A DNA stretch of 64,000 nucleotides, taken from contig MGLK01000003.1 in assembly GCA_001794825.1 (NCBI GenBank), positions 115,429 to 179,428 on the forward strand. The letters run 5' to 3'. The notes beneath the pieces are model-generated. The model worked only from the letters and a program-made list of their open reading frames with translations, did not search any database and was not told the DNA's origin. The stretch comes from Caulobacterales bacterium RIFCSPHIGHO2_01_FULL_70_19 (GTDB taxonomy: Bacteria; Pseudomonadota; Alphaproteobacteria; Caulobacterales; Caulobacteraceae). Within the stretch, counting starts at the first letter, position 1. Every line of letters begins with the position of its first letter. Positions 51,108-59,768 of this stretch are shown piece after piece. The position numbers and the translations under genes are program-made.

Positions 51108-52310
51108 ATGAAGGTCCGCGCGCCGAAATTCTCCTTCCGGACGGTGTTCTGGACGCTGGTCGGGGTCGGGCTGGCGGCGCTGCTGGCGCTCGCCTTCCGC
51201 CCGGGCGCGACCCCGGTGGATGTCGCCGAGGTCAGCCGCGGTCCGCTGACCGTCGCAATCAGGGACGAGGCGCGAACGCGCGCCCGCGACGTGTATCTGG
51301 TGTCCGCGCCGGTGGCGGGGCGACTGCTGCGCGTCGGAAACCGCGCGGGCGAGCTGGTGGAGGCGGGGACGGTGATCGCGGTCGTCCAGCCGGCGCCGCC
51401 GGTGTTCATGGACGAGCGCTCGCGGCGTGAAAGCCAGGCCGCTGTGCGCGCCGCGGAGGCCGCCCTGGCGCTGGCCCGGGCCGAGCTCGAACAGGCGGTG
51501 AGCCAGCTGGCCTGGGCGCGCGCCGAAGCCCAGCGCGCCGAGACGCTGTTCGCCAGCGCCATCGTCTCGCAGAGCGCCCTCGATCGCGCCCGGCTTGAAC
51601 TGCGCTCGGCCGCCGCCGCCCTCGAGCAGGCGCGGGCCGGGGTGGAGGTGCGCGAGGCGAACCTCGAGACCGCCCGGGTCCGCCTCGTCGATCCGGCCGC
51701 CGCCGGGGACTCCGGGCGCACGGTTTCGATCCGGGCGCCCGCCTCGGGCCGGGTCCTGCGGGTGCTGCAGGAGAGCGAGGCCGTCGTCGCCCAGGGCGCT
51801 CCGCTGATGGAGATCGGCGATCCCGGCGACATCGAGGTCGTCGCCGAGCTGCTGTCGTCCGACGCCGCGCGGGTGAGGGTCGGCGCGCCGGTGGTCATCG
51901 ACTCCTGGGGCGGCGCGCCCCTGCGCGGACGCGTGCGCAAGGTCGAGCCGGCCGGCTTCCTGAAGGTCTCCGCCCTCGGCGTGGAGGAGCAGCGGGTGAA
52001 TGTGGTCATCGATCCGGTCGACCCGCCGGCGGCCTGGCGCGCGGTGGGCCACGCCTATCGGGTCGAGGCGGCGGTGACGGTGTGGAGTGCGGACTCGGTT
52101 CTCCGCGTCCCCGTCGGCAGCCTGTTCCGCGACCGCGGACGCTGGGCCGTTTTCCGGGTGGAAGACGGACGGGCGCGGCTCACGCCCGTGCGGATCGGCC
52201 AGGGCGACGGCGAACTGACCGAGATCCGGTCCGGCCTGGAGGCCGGACAGCGCGTCGTCGTCTATCCGGGCCAGGCGGTCTCCGACGGCGGCCGCGTCCG
52301 GCCGCGGTGA
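51108..52310 (+). CDS. HlyD-type periplasmic adaptor of the ABC exporter
   Basis: 400 residues. An N-terminal membrane anchor (about 12-30, FWTLVGVGLAALLALAF) is followed by barrel-sandwich halves ('YLVSAPVAGRLLRVGNRAGE' and 'RAPASGRVLRVLQESEAVVA') around a long coiled-coil hairpin, and a beta-barrel part ('VVAELLSSDAARVRVGAPVV'). ATG 51108 lies 4 bp after the permease stop. With the two previous genes it forms a complete DevBCA/MacA-like export system, minus an outer-membrane channel. Confidence 0.9.
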   Translation: MKVRAPKFSFRTVFWTLVGVGLAALLALAFRPGATPVDVAEVSRGPLTVAIRDEARTRARDVYLVSAPVAGRLLRVGNRAGELVEAGTVIAVVQPAPPVFMDERSRRESQAAVRAAEAALALARAELEQAVSQLAWARAEAQRAETLFASAIVSQSALDRARLELRSAAAALEQARAGVEVREANLETARVRLVDPAAAGDSGRTVSIRAPASGRVLRVLQESEAVVAQGAPLMEIGDPGDIEVVAELLSSDAARVRVGAPVVIDSWGGAPLRGRVRKVEPAGFLKVSALGVEEQRVNVVIDPVDPPAAWRAVGHAYRVEAAVTVWSADSVLRVPVGSLFRDRGRWAVFRVEDGRARLTPVRIGQGDGELTEIRSGLEAGQRVVVYPGQAVSDGGRVRPR

Positions 52311-52343
52311 CCTTGGCCCCGGATCAGCGGCCGTCGCGGCGCG

Positions 52344-53219
52344 TCACTCGGCCGCTTCCGCGGACGGGGCTTGTCCACGCACGACGTGGTCCGGGACCCG
52401 GGAGAGCAGGAGCGGCCTGGGCGCGGCGGCCAGGAACGACCGGGTGACGCCGCCGAAGATGCGCTCGAGAGTGGGCGAGCGACTGTAGCCGCCAAGCACG
52501 ACCAGGCCGACATCCAGATCGGCGGCGACGGCGGCGATGGTCTCGGCGACCGTGGCGGAGCCGGAGGCCTTCCGCCGCACCTCGGCCTTCACGCCGCGCT
52601 CCCGCAGGCTCGTCGCGAGATCCTCGGCGCTCAGGGTGGAGGCGGCCTCGTCCACGACGAGGATCGTCGCCGATCCGGACCCGGAAAGGAGGGGCAGGGC
52701 GTCCTCGACGGCCCGATGCGCGGCCGCGCTGCCGTTCCAGCAGACCAGGAGCGGACGAACGGGATCCGGGTTCGCGGCTCCGGGAAGGATCAGGACCGGC
52801 CTTCCGGAGCTGATCAGGAGCCGCTCCGCCGACAGCGCGTCCGGCTGGTCACGCAGCTGCGGATGACAGCTGACGAACAGATCGCCGGCCTCGGCGGGCG
52901 GGACGGGCGAGGCGTCGTCGTCCCATACGGGCCGGAAGTCCGCCGCCACGCCGGCGGAGCCGGCGGCGAGTTCGCAGTATCGCCGGGCCTGCGTCATGAG
53001 CTCGGCCGAGGCGGCGGCCTCGCGTGCGATCACCTCGTGCATCGGCCCGGAGCCCCGTGCGAAGGTCTCGGCGGGAGAGGGGGAGGGGCGACGGAGGCCC
53101 CACAGCGCCACCAGCCGTGCGTTGAGCCGTCGCGCAAGCACGGCGGACGCCTGTGCAAGACGCCTTCCTTCGGGCGTTCCGTCGACGCAGGCCAGGATGC
53201 GGCGGATGGGATAGGGCAT
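52344..53219 (-). CDS. Universal stress protein, two UspA domains
   Basis: 291 residues, the last of four double-domain Usp proteins in the region. The N-domain starts 'IRRILACVDGTPEGRRLAQA'; the C-domain starts 'RPLLVCWNGSAAAHRAVEDA' and ends 'LGGYSRSPTLERIFGGVTRS'. In that nucleotide loop one glycine-loop position is Ser, unlike the other three copies. ATG 53219 has the strong ribosome site AGGAGGT. Two FixK-type boxes lie in the divergent gap, the nearer, weaker one belonging to this gene. Confidence 0.9.
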   Translation of the reverse strand: MPYPIRRILACVDGTPEGRRLAQASAVLARRLNARLVALWGLRRPSPSPAETFARGSGPMHEVIAREAAASAELMTQARRYCELAAGSAGVAADFRPVWDDDASPVPPAEAGDLFVSCHPQLRDQPDALSAERLLISSGRPVLILPGAANPDPVRPLLVCWNGSAAAHRAVEDALPLLSGSGSATILVVDEAASTLSAEDLATSLRERGVKAEVRRKASGSATVAETIAAVAADLDVGLVVLGGYSRSPTLERIFGGVTRSFLAAAPRPLLLSRVPDHVVRGQAPSAEAAE

Positions 53220-53268
53220 GGGAGACCTCCTGTCCCTCCACGCCTGCCCGCCGCGGGCGTTCAGCGCC

Positions 53269-53282
53269 TTGATCAGGCGCAA
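53269..53282 (-). promoter_or_regulatory. FixK/Fnr-like box, TTGATCAGGCGCAA
   Basis: One exact and one degenerate half-site (two mismatches). Centre 56.5 bp before the Usp start. Confidence 0.55.
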
Positions 53283-53306
53283 GTCCGCCAGCTGCGCGGT
53301 CCGGGG

Positions 53307-53320
53307 TTGATCCGGGTCAA
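53307..53320 (+). promoter_or_regulatory. FixK/Fnr box, TTGATCCGGGTCAA
   Basis: One mismatch; same sequence as at 23009. Centre 53.5 bp before the tiny membrane-protein ATG. Confidence 0.72.
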
Positions 53321-53366
53321 GGCGGGTCTCTGCGGACGGCTCATTCTGAACAGGTTGGAGGCCGTC

Positions 53367-53516
53367 ATGCTCAACGAGACCTACGCCGTCGCCCTGGCGA
53401 TCGTCGCCTTTCTCCTCACCTTCCTCGTGCCCGTGCGCGGGGTTTCGGTCTTGGGCCCGCACCCGCTGCGGCGACTCCGCGCCGGCCTGGCGCGGGTGCA
53501 CATCCGGCGTCCCTAG
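53367..53516 (+). CDS. Tiny single-pass membrane protein (49 aa)
   Basis: 49 residues: one helix at about 6-24 (YAVALAIVAFLLTFLVPVRG) and a basic C-terminal tail (RRLRAGLARVHIRRP). GGAGG lies 6 nt before ATG 53367, and a FixK-type box sits at the preferred distance. It is below the size limit of most gene callers. No family is recognised. Confidence 0.65.
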   Translation: MLNETYAVALAIVAFLLTFLVPVRGVSVLGPHPLRRLRAGLARVHIRRP

Positions 53517-53525
53517 TCCGGCCCG

Positions 53526-54101
53526 TCAGCTTCGCTCGAACAGGCCGCAGGCGATCCGGTCGCCGCTGTCGCCGGACGGATCGGTGCGCTGATCGTCGGC
53601 CGAGGCGTGGACGACGAAGGCGGAGCCGTCCGCATCCAGCAACCCGTCGAACGCCCCCTCCAGACGGTGCTCCAGCGCGCCTCGTCCATCCGCGCCGACG
53701 GTCAGGTTGGGCATGTCGCCCGCGTGCTGACCCTGCGGGTTCTCCAGCCCGTGCTGCGCGCCGGCCGGGTTCCAGTGCCCGCCGGCGCTCTCGAACGTCG
53801 GCGGATCGCAGCGTCCGGTCATATGGACGTGAACGCCGTGCTGGCCCGGCGGCAGGCCCTCGACGTTGAGCGTGATCATCGTCTGGCCGTCGGCCGCTGA
53901 CGCGGTGGCCGTGCCCGCCGGCTCCCCGGTCGCCGTCCGGAGCATGGCGACCGCGCGCGTCGTCGCACCGGCGTCTGCGGCGGGAGCTTCCGTCGCGGGC
54001 GCGGCCGGCGGCGTCGCGGCCGCCTCATCGGCCGTTTCGGGCGATCCGCACCCCGCCAGGACGAAGGTCAGCGCGGTTGCAGTCCAGGCGAGCCTGTTCA
54101 T
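53526..54101 (-). CDS. sodC: Cu/Zn superoxide dismutase, lipoprotein form
   Basis: Periplasmic SodC, 191 residues, disproportionates superoxide. A lipobox (VLAGC) gives a membrane-tethered protein, followed by an Ala/Pro/Thr-rich linker to about residue 45. Metal ligands are visible: HGVHVHMTGRC, GGHWNP, HGLENPQGQHAGDMPN and the last histidine in VVHASADD. The intramolecular disulfide cysteines are in GRCDP and RIACGLF. ATG 54101 has GAGGAGG. Divergent from the ArsC-like gene. Confidence 0.94.
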   Translation of the reverse strand: MNRLAWTATALTFVLAGCGSPETADEAAATPPAAPATEAPAADAGATTRAVAMLRTATGEPAGTATASAADGQTMITLNVEGLPPGQHGVHVHMTGRCDPPTFESAGGHWNPAGAQHGLENPQGQHAGDMPNLTVGADGRGALEHRLEGAFDGLLDADGSAFVVHASADDQRTDPSGDSGDRIACGLFERS

Positions 54102-54236
54102 GGGAGAGCCTCCTCTTGTCGATCGTCCGGTTTCAAGGGGCGAGCGGCGCGATCCGTTCCGTCGGCCGGGCGTCGGCAACTTGCCCGTCAGGCGACGGAG
54201 GGGCAGACCGGGCCTGATCACATCGCGAGGCGAACC

Positions 54237-54584
54237 ATGCTCCCGACCCTGTACGGCATCCCGAACTGCGACACGGTGAAAAAGGCCCGCGTCTGGCTGG
54301 ACCAGCATGGCGTGGCCTACGCCTTCCACGACTACAAGAAGCTCGGCGTCGACCGGGCGACGCTCGAGGACTGGGTCGCCGCCCACGGCTGGGAGACCGT
54401 GCTGAACCGGACCGGCACGACCTTTCGCGGCCTGCCGCCCGAAGCGAAGGCCGACCTCGACGCCGGCAAGGCCATCGAACTGATGCTGACCCAGCCGTCG
54501 ATGATCAAGCGCCCGGTGCTGGACGTCGACGGCCGCACGACGGTCGGCTTCAGACCGGAGCTCTATGCGGCCGCGTTCGGCTGA
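54237..54584 (+). CDS. ArsC/Spx-family thioredoxin-fold protein (YffB-like)
   Basis: 115 residues of the ArsC family. The only active-site cysteine is C11 (IPNCDTVKKA), and 'GTTFRGLPPEAKADL' plus 'LTQPSMIKRPVLDVDGRTTV' follow the YffB pattern, which has the RPV motif of glutathione-dependent reductases. YffB members probably reduce mixed disulfides rather than arsenate. ATG 54237 (ATGCTC) stands 135 bp after the sodC start. Convergent with the beta-glucosidase gene; the stop codons abut. Confidence 0.87.
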   Translation: MLPTLYGIPNCDTVKKARVWLDQHGVAYAFHDYKKLGVDRATLEDWVAAHGWETVLNRTGTTFRGLPPEAKADLDAGKAIELMLTQPSMIKRPVLDVDGRTTVGFRPELYAAAFG

Positions 54585-56864
54585 TCACCGCGTCAGGGTG
54601 AAGCGCGCCGGCTCGCCGGCCTGGGCGTTGGGCGCCAGCCAGAGGTCGAACTCGCCCGGCTCCACCGTCGGCCGCAGATCGGGGCCGAGGAACAGCAGGT
54701 CGTCGAACCTGAGCGGGAGGGAGACCTCGACCGAGCCGCCCGGCGGCACGACGACGCGACGGAAGCCCTTCAGCAGCCGCACCGGCTGGGTGATCGTGGC
54801 CACGCGGTCGCGGACGTACAGCTGCACCACCTCCTCGGCCGGCCGTTCGCCGGCGTTGGTCAGGGTGACGCTGGCGGTCAGCTCGCCGTTCCAGGCCATG
54901 GTCGGCGAAGACAACCGCACCGCCGAGTACTGCACCGGCGCGTAGGTCAGGCCATGGCCGAACGGGTAGAGGGCCTCGTTGCCGGTTTCCCGGAACTGCG
55001 CCTTGAAGCCCTCGTCGCGCGAGGCCGCCGGCCGGCCGGTGTTCTTGTGCGCATAGTAGTAGGGCGACTGGCCCGAGAAGTGCGGGAAGCTGACCGGCAG
55101 GCGGCCGGTCGGGGCGTGGTCGCCGAACAGCACGTCGGCCACCGAGTTGCCGGTCTCCGAGCCGAGGAACCAGGTGACCAGGATGGCGCGCGCGTCCTTG
55201 ACGGCGCCCGACAGCTCCATGGCCCGGCCGTTGCGCAGCAGGACCACGACCGGCTTGCCCGTGGCGGCGACCGCCTCGGCCAGCGCCAGCTGCGGCTCCG
55301 GCAGGCCGATGTCGACCCGCGACTGGGCCTCGGCCGACATGTTCTGGCTCTCGCCGACCGCCAGCAGCACCACGTCGGCCTGGGACGCCGCGATCACCGC
55401 CGCCTCGATACCGCCCTCCAGCGGAGCCTCGACGTTCGAGCCCTTGACCACGGTCAGGCTGGAGCCGTCGCCGAGCGCGGCCCGGACGCCCTGCTCCAGC
55501 GACACGGCGAGGTCGGGGTCCTTGAAGATCGACCAGGGCCCGAACAGGTCCACCCGGTCGTCGCCGAAGGGGCCGATCAGGGCGTAGCGCTTGCCGGTCT
55601 TCGGCAGCGGCAGCAGACCGCCGTCGTTCTTCAGCATGACGATCGACTTGCGCCCGGCCTCGCGGGCGAGGGCGAGGTGCTCGCGGCTGCCGGTGACGCG
55701 GGCCTCCAGCCGCACGTCCGAACCACGCCAGGGGTTCTCGAACAGGCCCAGCGCCGCCTTGGTCATCAGCATCCGGCGCACCGCCTCGTCGACCCGCTCG
55801 ACCGGGACCTCGCCGGAGCGGACGAGGTCAGGGATATGAGCCATGTAGATGCCGCTCTTCATCGACATGTCGACGCCGGCCATCAGGGCGATGCGCGCCG
55901 CGTCGCGGTCGTCCTTCGCGTAGCCGTGGGCGATCAGCTCCTGTTCGGAGGTGTAGTCGGAGACCACGAAGCCGGCGAACTCCCACTCCCCCCGCAGCAG
56001 GTCGGTCAGCAGCCATTTGTTGCCGCTGGTCGGCACGCCGTTCAGGTCGTTGAAGGCGCTCATGATCGACAGCGCCCCGGCGTCGATGGCGGCCTTGAAC
56101 GGCGGCAGGTAGACCGAGCGCAGCTCGCGCTCGCTCATGTCGGTGGTGTTGTAGTCGAGGCCCGCCTCGGCCGCCCCGTAGGCGGCGAAATGCTTGGCCG
56201 TGGCCAGCAGCGACGACCAGTGCTTCAGGTCGTCGCCCTGGAAGCCCCTCGTGCGGGCGGCGGCGAACAGGTTGTTCAGCAGCACGTCCTCGCCGGCGCC
56301 CTCGACCACCCGGCCCCAGCGCTGGTCGCGGCCGACGTCGACCATCGGCGCGTAGGTCTGGTGCACGCCGGCCGCGCCGCCCTCGACCGCCGCGGCCCGG
56401 GCGGTGCGCTCGGCCAGATCGAGGTCCCAGCTCGCGGCCTCGCCCAACGGCACCGGAAAGGTCGTCTTCAGCCCGTGCACGACGTCGGCGGCGAACAGCA
56501 GCGGAATGCCGAGTCGGCTCTCGCGCACGGCCAGCTCCTGCACGAAGCGCGTCGTCTTCGCTCCCACGCCGTTGAACAGCGCACCGATGCGCCCGGCGCG
56601 GATGTCGGCCGCGGTCTGCTCCTGGTTCGAATCGAGCGCGTCGCCGGGATTCACCCCCTCCGGCCGCCAGCGGAACGGATCGTTCTGCAGGTTCAGCTGG
56701 CCGACCTTCTCCTCGAGGGTCATGCGGGCGATCAGCTCGTTGACCCGCGCCAGATTGTCCCGCGCCTGCGCCGCCGCCATCCGCGGCGCCAGCATCAGTC
56801 CGGCCGTCAGCGCGCCTCCGGCCAGCAGCAGACGACGGGTCGGGGCGAAGGGCGTATGGCGCAT
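54585..56864 (-). CDS. bglX: Glycoside hydrolase family 3 beta-glucosidase
   Basis: 759 residues, periplasmic, hydrolyses beta-glucosides such as cellobiose. The signal peptide (TRRLLLAGGALTAGLML) has a twin-arginine-like start. The GH3 N-domain has the nucleophile aspartate in FAGFVVSDYTSE, plus 'KHFAAYGAAEAGLDYN'. A fibronectin-III-like C-domain ('NAGERPAEEVVQLYVRDR') closes the protein. ATG 56864 was preferred as the first codon after the LacI-like dyad; ATG 56879 and 56888 are alternatives, none with a good ribosome site. Confidence 0.92.
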   Translation of the reverse strand: MRHTPFAPTRRLLLAGGALTAGLMLAPRMAAAQARDNLARVNELIARMTLEEKVGQLNLQNDPFRWRPEGVNPGDALDSNQEQTAADIRAGRIGALFNGVGAKTTRFVQELAVRESRLGIPLLFAADVVHGLKTTFPVPLGEAASWDLDLAERTARAAAVEGGAAGVHQTYAPMVDVGRDQRWGRVVEGAGEDVLLNNLFAAARTRGFQGDDLKHWSSLLATAKHFAAYGAAEAGLDYNTTDMSERELRSVYLPPFKAAIDAGALSIMSAFNDLNGVPTSGNKWLLTDLLRGEWEFAGFVVSDYTSEQELIAHGYAKDDRDAARIALMAGVDMSMKSGIYMAHIPDLVRSGEVPVERVDEAVRRMLMTKAALGLFENPWRGSDVRLEARVTGSREHLALAREAGRKSIVMLKNDGGLLPLPKTGKRYALIGPFGDDRVDLFGPWSIFKDPDLAVSLEQGVRAALGDGSSLTVVKGSNVEAPLEGGIEAAVIAASQADVVLLAVGESQNMSAEAQSRVDIGLPEPQLALAEAVAATGKPVVVLLRNGRAMELSGAVKDARAILVTWFLGSETGNSVADVLFGDHAPTGRLPVSFPHFSGQSPYYYAHKNTGRPAASRDEGFKAQFRETGNEALYPFGHGLTYAPVQYSAVRLSSPTMAWNGELTASVTLTNAGERPAEEVVQLYVRDRVATITQPVRLLKGFRRVVVPPGGSVEVSLPLRFDDLLFLGPDLRPTVEPGEFDLWLAPNAQAGEPARFTLTR

Positions 56865-56878
56865 TGTAACCGGTTCCA
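56865..56878 (-). promoter_or_regulatory. LacI-family-like operator at the bglX start
   Basis: TGTAACCGGTTCCA holds the perfect core AACCGGTT (56868-56875), a typical LacI/GalR half-site arrangement, immediately before ATG 56864. No LacI gene is in the window. Confidence 0.45.
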
Positions 56879-56952
56879 TTGACGACATGGCAGCACTAGC
56901 GGCGGCCGCCGGCCAAGCCTACCCCCGCCCGTTCACAAGGCGTTGCTTCGCC

Positions 56953-57306
56953 TCAGTTCGCGCGGCGGCGCAGGAAGTCGATCACCGCCGCCCGCTCGGC
57001 CGCCGGGCCGCCCTGGTAGGGCATGGCCGTGCCCGGCACGACCGCCTCCGGGTCCTCGAGGAACCGCGCCAGCGTCGCCTCGTCCCAGGTCAGGCCGCGT
57101 CGCCCGGCCTCGCGCAGGGCGGGGGAGTAGGCGAATCCCTCCGCCGCGCCGGCCCGCCGCCCGAACACGCCGTGCAGGCTGGGGGCGGTCCCGGAGTCGT
57201 CCGCGCGCAACGAATGGCAGCCGCCGCAGCGCTGGAAGGCCCGCTCGCCGGGATCCCGCGCCTGCGGCGGAGCGGTCAGGACCGCCAGCAAGATCAGCAG
57301 GATCAC
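56953..57306 (-). CDS. Small c-type cytochrome
   Basis: 117 residues with a short signal peptide (MILLILLAVLTAPPQA). The haem motif is CGGCH and the distal methionine lies in GTAMPYQGG. 'APSLHGVFGRRAGAAEGFAYS' is typical of cytochrome c2/c550-like soluble carriers. GTG 57306 starts 4 bp after the Vgb-like gene stop, so they share an operon. A role as electron acceptor for an enzyme is implied by context. Confidence 0.87.
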   Translation of the reverse strand: MILLILLAVLTAPPQARDPGERAFQRCGGCHSLRADDSGTAPSLHGVFGRRAGAAEGFAYSPALREAGRRGLTWDEATLARFLEDPEAVVPGTAMPYQGGPAAERAAVIDFLRRRAN

Positions 57307-57310
57307 CGCC

Positions 57311-58285
57311 TCACCCGCCGTAGCGGATCACCACCAGCCGGTCTGTCCCGGACTCGGCGCCCCAGACCTCGCCGGGGCGTCCGAGCATCTGGCGCACGTT
57401 CGCGCCCTCCCGGTCGCTGGGGAAGCTGCGGAAGGTCCCGGTCTCCGGGTCGAACAGCACGATGGCGTTGGCGGCGAAGTCCGTCAGCCAGACCTTGTCG
57501 CGCTCGTCGACGTAGACGGAGTAGGTCTTCGGCGCCTCTCCGGGCAGCTTCCAGGTGCGCCAGCTTCCGTCGGCCGGATCGTGGACGCTGACGTTGCCGC
57601 TGTTCCACTCGCTGACCCACAGCCGGCCCCGGCTGTCCGACCAGATGCGCCGCGCCCCCTGGTTCGGCGTCGGCGGTTCGACGATGGTCGCCTCTCCGGT
57701 GTCGAGATCGACCTTCGCGATGTGGCTGCCGGCCAGCGAGGCGTACCAGACCTCGCCCGAAGGCGTGGTGGTGATGCCGTATGGGCCGCGGCCGCGCGGC
57801 GCCGACCACACCTGCATGTCGTCGGTCGCCGGATCCAGCCGGCCGTAGAAGCCGGTCTGGCCGGTGAACCAGATTCGGCCGCGGTGGTCGAATGTGGCGG
57901 TGTTCATGTTGATCGGCCCGACCTCCTCGGGCAGCGGCCAGACCCTGACCTCGCGCGTCTCGCGGTCGACCCGGACGATGGCGTTCTGACCGCCGTCGGT
58001 GATCCAGGCGTTCCCGTCGGGGCCGACGATCACCCCGTGTGGAGCCGAGCCCTCGCCCAGCGGGATGATGGTGGTCTCGCCGGTCTCCGGGTTGAGGATG
58101 CCGTGGCCGCCGCCGCGCTGGACGGTCCACCAGACCTCCTCGCCGTCGGCGGTGACCGCAACGTCGTGGGCGCGGCCGCCGGGCGGCACGTCGTAGTAGC
58201 GGACCTCCTGGGCCAGCGCCCGGGCGGGCAGGGCGAGAGCGAGGACGAGAACGGAAGCGGCGAGGGGATTCCGGAACGGGCGCAT
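57311..58285 (-). CDS. Exported beta-propeller protein, virginiamycin B lyase-like
   Basis: 324 residues. A signal peptide (to LPARALAQ) is followed by about six to seven propeller repeats such as 'GVIVGPDGNAWITDGGQNAI', 'DHRGRIWFTGQTGFYGRLDP' and 'DSRGRLWVSEWNSGNVSVHD'. These match the Vgb/SMP-30-like propeller. Whether the lyase catalytic residues are present was not verified, and being co-transcribed with a cytochrome c a redox or sensor function is as plausible. ATG 58285 has AGGAGG; the longer frame is unsupported. Confidence 0.82.
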   Translation of the reverse strand: MRPFRNPLAASVLVLALALPARALAQEVRYYDVPPGGRAHDVAVTADGEEVWWTVQRGGGHGILNPETGETTIIPLGEGSAPHGVIVGPDGNAWITDGGQNAIVRVDRETREVRVWPLPEEVGPINMNTATFDHRGRIWFTGQTGFYGRLDPATDDMQVWSAPRGRGPYGITTTPSGEVWYASLAGSHIAKVDLDTGEATIVEPPTPNQGARRIWSDSRGRLWVSEWNSGNVSVHDPADGSWRTWKLPGEAPKTYSVYVDERDKVWLTDFAANAIVLFDPETGTFRSFPSDREGANVRQMLGRPGEVWGAESGTDRLVVIRYGG

Positions 58286-58350
58286 GCGGTCCTCCTGATC
58301 GGCTCTGGCCCATACGGCCGCTTTCCGCCGACGGATGCAACCTTGGCCGC

Positions 58351-58590
58351 TTAGCCTTCGACCTCCGGATCCGGCCGGTCGTGCCCGTCTGCGCGCTCGG
58401 TCACCCACTCGCCTGAGGCGTCGGCGTATTCGATCAGCGTGTCCTCGTCCGGAACCTTCTGCTCGCGCGCCGCCGCCACCGCCGCCGCCCGGGCGGAGTC
58501 GTGGTCGGGGTAGGTCTCCGACCAGGTGTCCCCCAGCCGGTAGGCCCAGCCTCCGTCGTGTTCGGCGATGCGATAGGTGATCTGGACCAT
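58351..58590 (-). CDS. DUF2188-like small protein (79 aa)
   Basis: 79 acidic residues, soluble, opening 'VQITYRIAEHDGGWAYRLGD' and continuing 'TYPDHDSARAAAVAAARE', as in the DUF2188 family (double-stranded beta plus helix). Function unknown. ATG 58590 has GGGGAG upstream. It lies 65 bp upstream of the Vgb-like gene on the same strand and may share a transcript. Confidence 0.75.
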   Translation of the reverse strand: MVQITYRIAEHDGGWAYRLGDTWSETYPDHDSARAAAVAAAREQKVPDEDTLIEYADASGEWVTERADGHDRPDPEVEG

Positions 58591-58776
58591 GGGGGCTCCC
58601 CTGCGGCGGTCGACCGACCGAACGTTCGCCCCCGTGTCGGGTTGCGAGCGCGCCGGCGCCGGCCTTACGAAAGTTTCACCCCGCGCTCCGCATCCACGGA
58701 AGCATCCCGCCGCCTCTTGTCGTCAGAAGGCCGGAGCGTCACGCTCCCGCCGAATGAGGAAGAGGGGACAAACCCA

Positions 58777-59181
58777 ATGGAAGATATCATTCCGGTCTTC
58801 GGGATCTTCGCGGTCTTCGGAAGCATCACCGCCATCATCGTCGGACCGACCTGGCTGAAGAGCCGCGAGAAGCGCGAGATGCAGGCCACCCTGCGCCACG
58901 CGATGGACAAGGGCCAGTCGCTGCCGCCCGAGGTCATCGACGCCCTGACCCAGGACGTTTCGCGCAACCTGCCGTCGCGCAGCCGCGACCTGCGCCGCGG
59001 CGTAATCTGGCTGGCGGTGGGGATCGGCATCGCCGCCTTCGGCCTGATCAACGACCTGAGTTCGGGCGGAACGGACTGGGGCGACAATCTCGGTGACGGC
59101 CTGCTGGGCATCGCCGCGATCCCGGTCACCATCGGCCTGGCCTTCATCGTCCTGAGCTTCTTCAACAAGAACAAGGACTGA
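58777..59181 (+). CDS. DUF6249-like membrane protein (134 aa)
   Basis: 134 residues with helices at about 5-25, 72-90 and 108-128 and a charged loop between the first two (KSREKREMQATLRHAMDKGQ). This matches the small membrane proteins that usually sit beside ECF sigma factors in Caulobacterales. ATG 58777 follows a purine-rich GAGGAAGAGGGG. The ECF sigma gene starts 26 bp after its stop, so the three genes to 60171 are probably one operon. Confidence 0.78.
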   Translation: MEDIIPVFGIFAVFGSITAIIVGPTWLKSREKREMQATLRHAMDKGQSLPPEVIDALTQDVSRNLPSRSRDLRRGVIWLAVGIGIAAFGLINDLSSGGTDWGDNLGDGLLGIAAIPVTIGLAFIVLSFFNKNKD

Positions 59182-59207
59182 GGCCGGACGGGACAGGGGG
59201 AAAAGCC

Positions 59208-59768
59208 ATGAGCCAGCCTCTGGTCGACCGGCACGACGTCGAGCTCGCCGCCCTCGCGGCGGCGGGCGGACGGCGCGAGTTCGGAGAGCTCGTGCGCCGC
59301 CACGGCTCGGCGGTGCGGGGCCTGCTGCGGCGCATGGGCGCCCAGCCCGCCCTGGCCGACGACATCGCCCAGGACGCCTTCATCCAGGCGTTCGAGCGCT
59401 GCGCCGAGTTCCGAGGCGACGGCACCTTCGCGGCCTGGGTCAAGCGCATCGCCGCCCGGCTCTACATCAAGCGCGTCGCGAAGGAAGCTCGCTATGTGGC
59501 TGAACTGGAAAGCGAAGATGTGGCTCCGGCGACCGATCATGCCGGCCGGGTCGACCTGGACGAGGCGCTGAAGAGCCTCAGTGAGGCGGAGCGCCTGTGC
59601 GTCTCCCTCTGTCACGGCGCGGGCATGGCCCATCCCGAGATCGCCACGGCCCTCAATTTGCCACTCGGCACGGTGAAATCTCATGTCAAACGTGGTCTGG
59701 ATAAACTCCGTGCGCGGCTCCAGCCGGAGCCCGCACAGCCCTTGGGGAGGACGCAGCATGTCGGCTGA
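59208..59768 (+). CDS. ECF-family RNA polymerase sigma factor
   Basis: 186 residues: region 2 ('FGELVRRHGSAVRGLLRRMG', 'DDIAQDAFIQAFERCAEFRG', 'FAAWVKRIAARLYI') and region 4 ('LSEAERLCVSLCHGAGMAHP', 'LPLGTVKSHVKRGLDKLRAR'). Two cysteines in region 4 (C-V-S-L-C) are unusual. It should direct transcription of its own operon and further stress genes. The stop codon overlaps the membrane partner gene by 11 bp. Confidence 0.92.
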   Translation: MSQPLVDRHDVELAALAAAGGRREFGELVRRHGSAVRGLLRRMGAQPALADDIAQDAFIQAFERCAEFRGDGTFAAWVKRIAARLYIKRVAKEARYVAELESEDVAPATDHAGRVDLDEALKSLSEAERLCVSLCHGAGMAHPEIATALNLPLGTVKSHVKRGLDKLRARLQPEPAQPLGRTQHVG

